NCBI GenBank assembly: GCA_023255415.1
Contig: JALRIN010000002.1
Coordinates: forward strand, 1 to 64,000
Source of the DNA: Cypionkella sp.
Lineage (GTDB): Bacteria > Pseudomonadota > Alphaproteobacteria > Rhodobacterales > Rhodobacteraceae
Reading direction: 5' to 3'
DNA: 64,000 bases
Shown here: positions 16,161-26,208 of the stretch, piece after piece
How positions within the stretch are numbered: the first letter of the stretch is position 1
How the letters are laid out: the number at the start of each line of letters is the position of its first letter
Position numbers and translations under genes: made by a program
Notes under the pieces: generated by a model
Told to the model about the DNA's origin: nothing
Databases searched by the model: none
Seen by the model: the letters and a program-made list of their open reading frames with translations, nothing else

Positions 16161-17513
16161 TTATTCCAGCTGCGGCGCCCGTATAAGGCTGACAGAGCAA
16201 CGCGCTTGGGCAGCAACCGCGCCCGCCACCGACCCAAGCTTTGCCATCCCTGCGCCCAGCAAAATCTGATCGGTCACATTGGCAGCACTAAACCCCAGCA
16301 GCGCTGCGGCCACATCGCTGTTTTGCAAAATCACAAAGCTCAGACGGTCTTCACGCAGGCCAAGGCGCAGCCCCCAAGCCCGCAGCGCTAAAAGCTGCGC
16401 AAGCGCGCGAGAGGCCGCCTCGGGTGACAGCACGGCCACACAGCTGACGCGCGCCTGTGGGTGGTGTTGGATCAGCTGCTTTGCCGCTTGCAACAAACGC
16501 TCGGCAATATCTTCATGTGCAGGCGACAAATCCAGCGCCACCACCACATGCGGCGCGCGCAAGCTTTGCGCGGGCAAGGCCGACGGTGGCGCAAAGCCTT
16601 GCAGCCTGCGCCTGCCCCACCAACGCCGCGCAACAAGATGCCAAGGATCGCGCGCGATCTTAAGCCCTCGCGCTGTCAGCCGCAGCTGATGCGGATTGGC
16701 CAGATCAAACATCAGTTGCGCTGCCGATTGATAGCGCGCCTCTGGGTCCACCTCGAGCGCGCGCAGCGTGATCTCTTGCAGCCATTCGGGGATATCACTG
16801 CGCAAAGCACGCGGCGGCACCGGGTCTTGCCAAAGCCGCGCGCGGGCTTGCTCGAAGCTTGCAGGTTTGCCAAAGGGCAAAACCCCCGTCAGCATCTGGT
16901 AAAGCATCACCCCAAAAGCAAATAGATCCGAGCGCAGATCATGGCGTTGGCGCAGCAACTGTTCAGGCGCAATATAGGGAAAGGTGCCCAGCGGGGTGGC
17001 GTATTCTTCGGCCAAAAGATCGGGCAAAGCGTCGTGGCGCGACAGGCCGAAATCCAGAAAGACCACGTCGCCACTGGGCCGCTGCATCAGGTTTTCAGGC
17101 TTTAGATCCAGATGGATCACGCTTTGGCGGTGCAGATCATGCAGCGCCTGCGCCAGCCTTTGCGCCAGATCCAAAACCTCGGGCAGAGCCAGCGGGGCAT
17201 GCCCCATGCGCCCCTGCAAAGACGCGCCCTCGATGCGTTCAGTCACGATATAGGCCAGCGGATCAAAGCCGCCCTGCCCGATCAGACGCGGCACATGTGG
17301 GCCCGAAAGGCGCGGCATGATCATCTGCTCGACCTCAAAGCCCACGATCGAGGCGCTGCTGAGCCCCTTGCTGACGCGGGGCACCTTCATCACCATCGGC
17401 GTGCTGATCTTTGGATGCTGCACCTCCCAGACGGTCGAAAAGCCGCCGCGATGCAACTCGGCCCCCAGCCGAAACCCGTCGATTTCCAAACCGGTTTCAG
17501 GGCGCAGAACCAT
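16161..17513 (-). CDS. Serine/threonine protein kinase with C-terminal USP-like region
   Basis: 450 residues. N-terminal Hanks-type kinase (about 14-275): glycine loop 21-28, ATP-anchoring K43, catalytic loop HLDLKPEN (D136, N141), D154-F-G, APE 182-184. The catalytic loop has L135 instead of the arginine of HRD, so this is a non-RD kinase that may not need activation-loop phosphorylation. After a basic linker (about 280-315) the C-terminal 320-447 resembles a universal-stress-protein domain (VVVALDLSPAHEDIAERLL, then LLGAGMAKLGSVAGAVA and SVSLIRAP). No transmembrane segment is seen, so it should be cytoplasmic. It follows the phosphoesterase gene with a 3-nt gap. Confidence 0.88.
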   Translation of the reverse strand: MVLRPETGLEIDGFRLGAELHRGGFSTVWEVQHPKISTPMVMKVPRVSKGLSSASIVGFEVEQMIMPRLSGPHVPRLIGQGGFDPLAYIVTERIEGASLQGRMGHAPLALPEVLDLAQRLAQALHDLHRQSVIHLDLKPENLMQRPSGDVVFLDFGLSRHDALPDLLAEEYATPLGTFPYIAPEQLLRQRHDLRSDLFAFGVMLYQMLTGVLPFGKPASFEQARARLWQDPVPPRALRSDIPEWLQEITLRALEVDPEARYQSAAQLMFDLANPHQLRLTARGLKIARDPWHLVARRWWGRRRLQGFAPPSALPAQSLRAPHVVVALDLSPAHEDIAERLLQAAKQLIQHHPQARVSCVAVLSPEAASRALAQLLALRAWGLRLGLREDRLSFVILQNSDVAAALLGFSAANVTDQILLGAGMAKLGSVAGAVAAQARCSVSLIRAPQLE

Positions 17514-17516
17514 CGC

Positions 17517-18254
17517 TTAGATCCCTGAAATCAAGCGGCGCGCAAAGGCTTCGGGCAAGGCTGCGGCGCGGATTTTATCCGCCGTGGTCAGGCTGTCATA
17601 GCTGACCTGCCGGTAGCTGAGGCTGTTTTGCGCTTGGTCCAAGATCGCGTAGCTCGCACAGCCGCTGCCATCGCGCGCCTGCCCCACCGACCCGATCACC
17701 CCCAGCCAGCGCCGCGATGTCAGCAAAGGCAGCGCCGTGCGCGGGGCAAAAGCGTGCTGGTTGATCTTGGCCGACAGATCCAAGCTGTAAAGTGCGGGCC
17801 GGTGCACATGGCCGCACAAGATCACCCGTGCAGGCGTGGCGGCAAAGCTTGCCGCAGCTCTGGCACTGTCGCAAACCGGCTGCCACTGCTGCGGCTGATC
17901 GGCCGAGGCATGCACGCAAAGCACATCGCCCAGGGCGATCTGATAGGGCAGATCGGCCAGAAACATCCGTTGACGCGCGTTCAGCCGGTTTAGTGTCCAA
18001 TCAATGATCTTGCGCGCCGCAGGGTTCAGGCTGTTCGGCGCGGGCGTGCTGCGATCATGGTTGCCGCGCAGCGCCAAGGCGCCCTCTTTTACCAAAAGCT
18101 CTAGCGTATCAACGCACCACTCGGGGTCCGGGCCATAGCCCACCACATCGCCCAAAAACACCACTTGGTCGATGCCATGCTGTTCTAGATCGGTCAGAAC
18201 CGCTTCAAAGGCCTCTTTATTGGCATGAATATCCGACAACAGCGCCAGACGCAT
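17517..18254 (-). CDS. Calcineurin-like metallophosphoesterase
   Basis: 245 residues with the full metal site: D8-x-H10, G35-D36, G64-N65-H66-D67, H115 in VCVHAS and G148-H149-V150-H151. It resembles the bacterial YfcE/ApaH-like group of small phosphodiesterases or phosphoprotein phosphatases. The ATG at 18254 has a strong AAGGAGG; the frame is open 12 codons further upstream. It is first of a two-gene unit with the Ser/Thr kinase (3-nt gap), which makes it a candidate for the matching protein phosphatase. The substrate cannot be read from the sequence. Confidence 0.85.
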   Translation of the reverse strand: MRLALLSDIHANKEAFEAVLTDLEQHGIDQVVFLGDVVGYGPDPEWCVDTLELLVKEGALALRGNHDRSTPAPNSLNPAARKIIDWTLNRLNARQRMFLADLPYQIALGDVLCVHASADQPQQWQPVCDSARAAASFAATPARVILCGHVHRPALYSLDLSAKINQHAFAPRTALPLLTSRRWLGVIGSVGQARDGSGCASYAILDQAQNSLSYRQVSYDSLTTADKIRAAALPEAFARRLISGI

Positions 18255-18357
18255 CGACCCCTCCTTGGCCCTAAGGCAAAATCGCCTCAAAGCCCCCCGC
18301 GCAGACAGTGGAAGCAGAGCGCCAAAGCGTCAAGGCCCCTGCCCGTTAAATCAATGC

Positions 18358-18978
18358 CTATCCAAGCGAGGTGACCCAAAGGATCGTCGCATCTTCCTGC
18401 GACAGGCTGATCACATTATGCCCCATCGAGCCGTCGTAATAGGCGCTGTCCCCGCGGCGCAGATCGACGGGTTCGTAAAACTCGGTATAAAGCCGCACGA
18501 TGCCGGTCAGCACATACAAAAACTCTTCGCCCTCGTGGCGCACCCAGCCGTCAAAATCTTCCATCGCGCGGGCACGGATGGTGGCGCGGTAGGGCAGCAT
18601 CTGCTTTTTGGTCAGACCGCCGGCCAGCAATTCATGTTCATAGGTGGTGGTGGCATGGGCCTGACCCTCGCCCGATTTGGTTACCGCAATCCGGCCTGAA
18701 ACCTGCGGCACCTGCGCCGGTGTAAACAGCTGTGGCACCGAAATCGCCATGCCCTGCGCCAGCTTTTTCAGCGCGTCATAGGTTGGCGACATCTGGCCGT
18801 TTTCAATCTTTGAAAGGGTCGAGCGCGCCAGCCCCGCTTGGCTTGCCGCCTGCTCAAGCGTCCAGCCCTTGGCCTTGCGCAACTCGCGCACGCGCCGCCC
18901 CAGATCCAGCGGCTCGACCGTGCTGGCAGGTGCGTCTTGGCGGGCAATGCGGATCAGGCTTTTGGGATCGTCACTCAT
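18358..18978 (-). CDS. XRE-family transcriptional regulator with cupin domain
   Basis: 206 residues: helix-turn-helix about 28-82 (LRKAKGWTLEQAASQAGLARSTLSKIENGQ), then a C-terminal cupin barrel (about 130-203) with HEGEEFLYVLTG and MGHNVISL. This two-domain layout is the PuuR/SutR-like group, in which the cupin usually binds a small-molecule effector. Two ATG codons are possible (18978 or 18990, adding four residues); neither has a strong RBS, so the start is uncertain. It is divergent from the FrnE-like gene with about 100 nt between, so autoregulation over this gap is plausible. Confidence 0.88.
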   Translation of the reverse strand: MSDDPKSLIRIARQDAPASTVEPLDLGRRVRELRKAKGWTLEQAASQAGLARSTLSKIENGQMSPTYDALKKLAQGMAISVPQLFTPAQVPQVSGRIAVTKSGEGQAHATTTYEHELLAGGLTKKQMLPYRATIRARAMEDFDGWVRHEGEEFLYVLTGIVRLYTEFYEPVDLRRGDSAYYDGSMGHNVISLSQEDATILWVTSLG

Positions 18979-19081
18979 GCGCTTGCGCATAAGCCAAGGC
19001 CTGCGCGCTTGCAACCAAAGCCTGTAATCTGCTTGACGAAAGCCGCGCAAACGCCAAAAGAGGGCAAAAAGAGGAAACGCA

Positions 19082-19729
19082 ATGATCCGTCTTGATATAT
19101 TTTCTGATCCTGTCTGCCCCTGGTGCGCCATTGGAAAAGCCCATCTGGATCGCGCCATGGAAGCCCACCCCGATCACCCTTTTCGCATCGAATGGCATCC
19201 GTTTCAGCTGAACCCCGATATGCCCAAGGCGGGCATGGATCGTCCGACCTATCTGGCCGATAAATTCGGTGGACCCGAGGCTGCGGCAAAGGTCTATGCC
19301 CGTATCGAAGAGGCAGCCCATGCCGCCGGTATTCCGATTGATTTTGGCACAATTCCGGTGATGTGCAACACGCTGGACGCGCACCGCCTGATCCATTGGG
19401 CGGGGCTTGAGGGGCGTCAGACGGCGGTGGTCTCGGCCCTGTTCAAAGCCTATTGGCGCGAGGGGCGCGATATTGGCGCACCTGCGGTTCTGGCCGATAT
19501 CGCCGAGGCTTGCGGCATGGAGCGCGCGCTGGTCGAGCGGCTTTTGGCCTCTGACGCCGATGCAGATGACATCGCAGCCCGCGACGCCGATGCCCGTGCC
19601 AAAGGTGTCACGGCGGTGCCCACCTTTCTGATTGCCCAGCAATATGTGGTCTCGGGCGCGCAGCCGCCCGAGGTTTGGGGCAATATCATCGACGAGCTGC
19701 TGGCACAGATCAAGGCGGTCGAGGCCTAG
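19082..19729 (+). CDS. DsbA-family oxidoreductase, FrnE-like
   Basis: 215 residues with a thioredoxin fold interrupted by a helical insert. The active site C12-P-W-C15 sits directly at the N-terminus (SDPVCPWCAIGK) and the cis-proline loop is VPTF near residue 180. There is no signal peptide, so unlike classical DsbA it acts in the cytoplasm. The family includes FrnE, a cytoplasmic disulfide isomerase in Deinococcus, and 2-hydroxychromene-2-carboxylate isomerase relatives; CPWC favours FrnE. RBS GAGGAA before ATG 19082. A terminator at 19772 separates it from the transporter. Confidence 0.88.
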   Translation: MIRLDIFSDPVCPWCAIGKAHLDRAMEAHPDHPFRIEWHPFQLNPDMPKAGMDRPTYLADKFGGPEAAAKVYARIEEAAHAAGIPIDFGTIPVMCNTLDAHRLIHWAGLEGRQTAVVSALFKAYWREGRDIGAPAVLADIAEACGMERALVERLLASDADADDIAARDADARAKGVTAVPTFLIAQQYVVSGAQPPEVWGNIIDELLAQIKAVEA

Positions 19730-19771
19730 GGCGCAACGGCACTGGACCTTATGCTGCGAAAGATGCGAAGA

Positions 19772-19794
19772 GGGCTGCAAAGCGGCCCCTTTTT
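19772..19794 (+). terminator. Rho-independent terminator after the FrnE-like gene
   Basis: Stem GGGCTGC (19772-19778)/GCGGCCC (19782-19788) with one G-T pair, AAA loop, then CTTTTT. Confidence 0.75.
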
Positions 19795-19812
19795 CGTGGA
19801 AAGACCAAAGCA

Positions 19813-21012
19813 ATGGCGATCACAAAATCCCTCTCGCGTGGTGAGTTTATCGCCCTTGTCGCCGCACTTTTCGCCACCATTGCGTTGTCGATTGACGCCA
19901 TGCTGCCGGCCTTGCCACAGATCGCGGCGCAGCTTTCGCCAGATGCGCCCAATCGCGCGCAATTGGTGATCACCAGCTTTGTCTTTGGCATGGGGCTTGG
20001 CACGCTGTTCACCGGCCCACTGTCAGACAGCTTTGGCCGCAAGCCGGTGATCATCGCAGGCTCGGTGCTTTACATCCTGTCATCCATTGCCGCTTATTTC
20101 GCGCAATCGCTGGAATGGCTGCTGATAGCGCGCGTCTTTATGGGGATTGGGGCCGCAGGCCCGCGCACCGCCGCCACCGCCCTTGTGCGCGACCTTTTCC
20201 AAGGCCGCGCCATGGCCGAGGTGATGAGCTTTGTGATGATGGTCTTTATGCTGGTGCCTGCCGTGGCGCCGCTGATGGGCCAAGCAGTGATGTCGGTGGC
20301 AGATTGGAAAGCCATTTTCATCGTCTATATCGGCTTTTCTTTGATCACTACGCTGTGGCTGGGGCTGCGCCAACCCGAAACCTTGCCGCCCGAGGCGCGC
20401 CGCAAGCTGAACCTTGGCAACCTGATTGCTGCCACGCGCGAGCTGTTTTCGCACCGCATCGTGGTGATCTCGATCCTGATGCAGACTCTGACTCAGGCCG
20501 CGCTTTTTGCCACGCTTTCTTCTATGCAAGGGATTTTCGAGCAACGCTTTGACCGCGCCGAAAGCTTTCCCTTGTGGTTCACGCTAATCGCGCTGGTCTC
20601 GGCTTTGGGCAATGTGATCAACGCAAAAACCGTGGTGCGCTATGGCATGCGGCGGCTGATCTGGTTAGGCTATATGGTGTTGGTGGTGTTTACCGCCACG
20701 TTGGTGCTGGCCAAGCTGCTGGGGATCTTGCCCGAAAACCTGGCCTTTGCGATGCATCTGATCTGGACGATCATGGTCTTTGGCGCGATGGGGCTGCAAA
20801 TGGGCAATCTGAACGCGCTGGCGATGGAGCCTGTGGGCCATATCGCAGGGCTTGCCGCTTCGGTCAGCTCGGCGATCTCGACGGTGGCTTCGGTGGCGCT
20901 GGCGATTCCGGTGGGGCTTGCCTTTGACGGCAGTGAGATTCCCCTGATGCTGGGCGTGCTGGGCTTTAACGCCGCAGCGCTGATAGTGTTTCGCTTTGAT
21001 AACGGTCGGTAA
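19813..21012 (+). CDS. Bcr/CflA-type MFS drug resistance transporter
   Basis: 399 residues, about 12 transmembrane helices. It has the MFS signature in loop 2-3 (GPLSDSFGRKPV) and the early MLPALPQIAAQL block and helix-5 motif (GAAGPRTAATALVRDLFQGRAMA) of the drug:H+ antiporter-1 Bcr/CflA subfamily. Likely an inner-membrane efflux pump; the substrate is unknown. The start is placed at ATG 19813, after the terminator of the previous gene; the frame is open 46 codons further upstream, inside that gene and its terminator. Convergent with mfd. Confidence 0.88.
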   Translation: MAITKSLSRGEFIALVAALFATIALSIDAMLPALPQIAAQLSPDAPNRAQLVITSFVFGMGLGTLFTGPLSDSFGRKPVIIAGSVLYILSSIAAYFAQSLEWLLIARVFMGIGAAGPRTAATALVRDLFQGRAMAEVMSFVMMVFMLVPAVAPLMGQAVMSVADWKAIFIVYIGFSLITTLWLGLRQPETLPPEARRKLNLGNLIAATRELFSHRIVVISILMQTLTQAALFATLSSMQGIFEQRFDRAESFPLWFTLIALVSALGNVINAKTVVRYGMRRLIWLGYMVLVVFTATLVLAKLLGILPENLAFAMHLIWTIMVFGAMGLQMGNLNALAMEPVGHIAGLAASVSSAISTVASVALAIPVGLAFDGSEIPLMLGVLGFNAAALIVFRFDNGR

Positions 21013-21018
21013 AGCCGC

Positions 21019-24000
21019 CTAAGACTTTGGCTTTACCACCTTTTCAGCCAGATCGCGGGCGATGGCAAAGGCGCCCTTGATCCGCTCGGCCTCGGTTTTC
21101 ATCTCGCCCATCAGCACGATTTTATTGCCCGATATTTTCGCCGCAGGCCCCTGCGCCTTCATGAATTCCACAAGCCCCGCCGGATTGGCGAATTTGTCGT
21201 TGTGAAACTGCACCGTCGCCCCCTTCACCCCGGCATCAATCCGCGAAATGCCTGCACGTTTGCACATGGATTTGATCCGCACGATCAACATCAGCGTGTT
21301 CACCTCGCGCGGGATCGGGCCGAAACGGTCGATCAGCTCGGCGGCAAAGCCTTCAAGTTCAACCTTGGTGGCAAGCCCCGACAAGCGCCGATAAAGCCCC
21401 AGGCGGATGTCCAGATCGGGGATATAGCTTTCAGGGATCATCACCGGCACGCCCAGATTGATCTGCGGCGACCATTGGTCATCGACGGCAGAGAGCCCCT
21501 CTAGCTCGCCCGATTTGATCTTGGCAATCGTCTCTTCCAGCATGGCCTGATAAAGCTCATAGCCGACTTCCTTGATGTGGCCCGACTGCTCTTCACCCAG
21601 CAAATTGCCCGCGCCGCGCAGATCCAGATCGTGGCTGGCAAGGTTGAACCCCGCGCCCAGACTGTCAAGCGAGGCCATCAGCCGCAGCCGTTTGGTGGCC
21701 TGCGGTGTCAGCGGGCTGCGCGCCTTGGTGGTCAAGAAACAATAGGCGCGGGTTTTGGCGCGCCCCACACGGCCCCGGATCTGGTAAAGCTGTGACAGAC
21801 CAAACATATCGGCGCGGTGCACGATCATCGTGTTGGCAGTTGGAATATCAAGACCTGACTCGACGATCGAGGTCGCCACCAGAACGTCATATTTGCCGTC
21901 GTAGAATTGGTTCATCCGGTCATCCAGATCGCCTGCGGCAAGCTGGCCATGCGCGATGACATAGCTGACTTCGGGGACATGGGTTTTCAGGAAATCTTCG
22001 ATCTCGTGCAGATCAGAGATCCGCGGCACCACGTAAAAGCTTTGGCCGCCACGGAAATGTTCGCGCAGCAAAGCCTCGCGGATGGTGATGGTGTCAAATT
22101 CACTGACATAGGTCCGGATCGCCAGACGGTCGACCGGCGGCGTGGCGATGATCGACAGATCACGCACCCCGGTCAGACTTAGCTGCAGCGTGCGTGGGAT
22201 CGGCGTTGCGGTCAGGGTCAGCACATGGATTTCGGCGCGCATTTCCTTCAGCCGTTCCTTATGGCCGACGCCGAAATGCTGCTCTTCGTCGATCACCAAA
22301 AGCCCAAGGTTCTTGAACTTTACACCCTTGGCCAGCAGCGCATGGGTGCCAACCACAATATCAACAGTGCCATCGCTTAGCCCTGCCCGCGTGGAATTGG
22401 CGTCCTTGGCCGAGACAAAGCGCGACAAGGGCCTGACATTGATCGGAAAGCCGCGAAAGCGTTCGGCAAAGCTGCGAAAATGCTGCCGCGCCAGCAAGGT
22501 CGTGGGCGCGATGATTGCCACCTGCATGCCCGCCATCGCCGCCACAAAGGCCGCGCGCATCGCCACTTCGGTCTTGCCAAAGCCGACATCGCCGACAACC
22601 AGCCGGTCCATCGGGCTGCCCTTTTCCAGATCGGCCACCACATCGGCAATCGCCGACAGCTGATCCTCGGTTTCGGTATAGGGGAAACGCGCGGCAAAGG
22701 CCTCCCAGATGCTATGCGGCGCTTCCAAGATCGGGGCATGGCGCAGCGCGCGCTCGGCTGCGATCCGCATCAGCTTGTCGGCGATCTCGCGGATGCGCTG
22801 CTTTAGCTTGGCCTTCTTGGCCTGCCAGGCACCGCCGCCCAGACGGTCAAGCAGACCTTCCTCGTGGCCATAGCGCGACAGCAGTTCGATGTTTTCAACC
22901 GGCAGATAAAGCTTCGCGTTTTCAGCATATTCCAAGGCGACACAGGCATGCGGCGCGCCCAAGGCGGTGATGGTTTCCAGCCCAAGATAGCGGCCGACCC
23001 CATGTTCGACATGCACAACCAGATCGCCCACCGACAGCGTGTCGACTTCGCGCAGAAAGTTATCGGCCTTGCGCTTGCGCCGCGGCTTGGCAACCAAACG
23101 GTCGCCCAGCACGTCTTGTTCCGAAATCACTGCAAGCTTGGGCGCGGTAAAGCCAGCCTCCAAGGGCCAGATGATCAGATAAAGTCCTTTGTCAGCAACT
23201 TCACGAAAGTCTTTGATGTCTTTTGTAATTACCAGACCTTGATCTGTCAGCAGCCCACGCAGACGTTCGCGCGCGCCTTCGGACCATGAGGCGATCACCA
23301 CAGCGCGATCTTTCGACAGCGCCTGAATATGATCCTTTAGCGCGCTAAAAAGATTTACGTTTTCCTGCTGACGTTCGGGGGCAAAACTGCGCCCGATCCG
23401 GCCTTGCGCGTCCAAAACCCCAGGACCAGGGGCTTGGGGCAGCGCCGAGAATTGCACCACGCGGTGGCCGGCTGTTGCCTGCTCCCAAGCCACATCGTCC
23501 AGATACAAAAGCCCCGGCGCGCAGGGTTTATAGACCGAATCCAGCCGCCCCTTGGCCTGCATCGCCTCGCGGCGGGCGTCGTATTGATCCTCGATGCCCT
23601 CCCAGCGTGCCAGCCGGGCCGCGGTGATCTGATCATCCAGCATCACGCTGGCAGCGGGCAGATAGTCAAAGATCGTCTCAAGCGCCGAGTAAAAGAACGG
23701 CAGCCAATGCTCCATCCCCTGATGCCTGCGCCCAGCCGAGACCGCCTCGTAAAGCGGATCCTCGGACCCGCCTGCGCCAAATTCCACACGGTAGTTCTGG
23801 CGAAACCGGCTGATCGCGGCCTCGTCCAAGATCACTTCTGACATCGGCGCAAATTCGACCGATTTCAGCTTTTCGGTGGTGCGCTGGCTTACAGGATCAA
23901 AGCGGCGCGCGCCGTCCAGCACATCGCCAAAGAAATCAAGCCGCACCGGGCCAGTGTTGCCGGGCGGAAAGATGTCGACAATGCCGCCCCGAATGGCGAA

Positions 24001-24459
24001 ATCGCCCGGCTCTGCCACGGTCGAGACCGCAGAGAAGCCCATGCGCGCCAAAAAACCCTTCAGCTGAGCTTCATCCACCCGCTCGCCCACTTGCGCCACA
24101 AACGAGGCCCCACGCATCACCGAGCGCGCAGGCAGCCGCTGGCTGGCGGCGTTCAGGGTTGTCAGCACGACAAAGCTGCCCGACAACCCCGAAACCAGCG
24201 CCGCTAAGGTCGACATGCGCTGCGACAACAGCTCGGGGTTGGGCGAGACGCGGTCATAGGGCAGGCAATCCCACGCCGGCAGTTCCAGCACCACAAGCTT
24301 GGGTGCGATCACAGTCAGGGCCGCGCGCATGGCCTCCATGCGTTTGTCGTCGCGTGCAATGTGCAATACCTGGCCGCTGCGCAGCGCTTCGCGCGCCAGC
24401 AATTCCGCGTCCCAACCCTCGGGGGCGCCGCCAAGAACAATCCGGTCTGCCTGTGCCAT
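21019..24459 (-). CDS. mfd: Transcription-repair coupling factor Mfd
   Basis: 1146 residues, full length for the family. Removes RNA polymerase stalled at DNA lesions and recruits UvrA. Order: UvrB-like N-terminal region (about 1-330), RNA-polymerase-interacting domain about 460-540 (VGDLVVHVEHGVGRYLG), then the SF2 translocase with Walker A GDVGFGKTE (about 622-630), the DEEQ box (VIDEEQHFGV), the TATPIPRTL motif, the GRVGR motif VI with the following TRG segment, and a C-terminal TRCF domain. It starts 1 nt after the stop of the membrane-protein gene at 24461 and is convergent with the MFS gene. Confidence 0.97.
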   Translation of the reverse strand: MAQADRIVLGGAPEGWDAELLAREALRSGQVLHIARDDKRMEAMRAALTVIAPKLVVLELPAWDCLPYDRVSPNPELLSQRMSTLAALVSGLSGSFVVLTTLNAASQRLPARSVMRGASFVAQVGERVDEAQLKGFLARMGFSAVSTVAEPGDFAIRGGIVDIFPPGNTGPVRLDFFGDVLDGARRFDPVSQRTTEKLKSVEFAPMSEVILDEAAISRFRQNYRVEFGAGGSEDPLYEAVSAGRRHQGMEHWLPFFYSALETIFDYLPAASVMLDDQITAARLARWEGIEDQYDARREAMQAKGRLDSVYKPCAPGLLYLDDVAWEQATAGHRVVQFSALPQAPGPGVLDAQGRIGRSFAPERQQENVNLFSALKDHIQALSKDRAVVIASWSEGARERLRGLLTDQGLVITKDIKDFREVADKGLYLIIWPLEAGFTAPKLAVISEQDVLGDRLVAKPRRKRKADNFLREVDTLSVGDLVVHVEHGVGRYLGLETITALGAPHACVALEYAENAKLYLPVENIELLSRYGHEEGLLDRLGGGAWQAKKAKLKQRIREIADKLMRIAAERALRHAPILEAPHSIWEAFAARFPYTETEDQLSAIADVVADLEKGSPMDRLVVGDVGFGKTEVAMRAAFVAAMAGMQVAIIAPTTLLARQHFRSFAERFRGFPINVRPLSRFVSAKDANSTRAGLSDGTVDIVVGTHALLAKGVKFKNLGLLVIDEEQHFGVGHKERLKEMRAEIHVLTLTATPIPRTLQLSLTGVRDLSIIATPPVDRLAIRTYVSEFDTITIREALLREHFRGGQSFYVVPRISDLHEIEDFLKTHVPEVSYVIAHGQLAAGDLDDRMNQFYDGKYDVLVATSIVESGLDIPTANTMIVHRADMFGLSQLYQIRGRVGRAKTRAYCFLTTKARSPLTPQATKRLRLMASLDSLGAGFNLASHDLDLRGAGNLLGEEQSGHIKEVGYELYQAMLEETIAKIKSGELEGLSAVDDQWSPQINLGVPVMIPESYIPDLDIRLGLYRRLSGLATKVELEGFAAELIDRFGPIPREVNTLMLIVRIKSMCKRAGISRIDAGVKGATVQFHNDKFANPAGLVEFMKAQGPAAKISGNKIVLMGEMKTEAERIKGAFAIARDLAEKVVKPKS

Positions 24460-24460
24460 T

Positions 24461-24991
24461 CTAACCCAAGACGCTGGTGTGAAGGTTTTGATACATCCCG
24501 AAGATCGCGGTTACGAAAATCGACAGAATACCAAGCAGTTGCGTCGCAAAGCGGTGCCGCGACAGCCGTTGGTGCAATGCGTCGCCAGTGCTTTCGGTGA
24601 CGGTGATCAGCCGGGCCGTGCGCACAGACATCGCCGATAGCGTCGCCATCGGCAGCAGCAAAAGCAAAACCGCTTGGGCAAATTCGACGTCATAAACGAC
24701 GGCTAAGATGCTTAAACACGTGACAGCAAAAGACAAAAACGCCACCGGTAGCATGCCCATTTTTGCCGAAAAATACAGCAAGCGGCGGCTTTGTATGCCC
24801 ACCATCGCCTCAACGTCGCTTTGCAAAGCCCCGCCCTGCCTGCGCGCCCGCAGGACCAGATCAAACGGCACGCCGATCACCCAATGGCTGGCGCGTGACC
24901 ACATTATGGCAAGCATGATCCAGTACCAAAGGTTGGAAAATGACCGCAGATCAATCAATTCGACAACATCTAGATACAAATTCACGGCCAA
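24461..24991 (-). CDS. Conserved membrane protein of unknown function upstream of mfd
   Basis: 176 residues with three or four transmembrane helices (about 18-33, 78-100, 103-120 and 148-168) and a charged cytoplasmic segment (about 45-75, RARRQGGALQSDVEAMVGIQSRR). The only plausible start is TTG 24991, or GTG 24985, with AGGGG upstream. From memory, proteins of this kind in Rhodobacteraceae carry an automatic label linking them to the SufBCD complex; nothing in the sequence (no suitable cysteines, no ATPase motif) supports that. It is almost fused to mfd (1-nt gap), so co-expression with mfd is likely. Confidence 0.7.
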   Translation of the reverse strand: MAVNLYLDVVELIDLRSFSNLWYWIMLAIMWSRASHWVIGVPFDLVLRARRQGGALQSDVEAMVGIQSRRLLYFSAKMGMLPVAFLSFAVTCLSILAVVYDVEFAQAVLLLLLPMATLSAMSVRTARLITVTESTGDALHQRLSRHRFATQLLGILSIFVTAIFGMYQNLHTSVLG

Positions 24992-25099
24992 ATTACCCCT
25001 GCAGTGATTGCGCGCGCTTTTGAAGGCTTGAGACGCGCGCTATTCCATGGCAGGCAGAGACAAAGATCGCAAGCCCCTTTGCCAAGAGTGGAACCGCCC

Positions 25100-26101
<1,002 letters not shown>

Positions 26102-26208
26102 GCAAGGCTTTGCCAAAGCTGCGCATCGATAATGACAAGGCCGCAACTTGTGGCTATAGTTGACATAACGGGGTCGCAGAACCCTTCCAGAGGCAAAAGG
26201 GCACTAAA

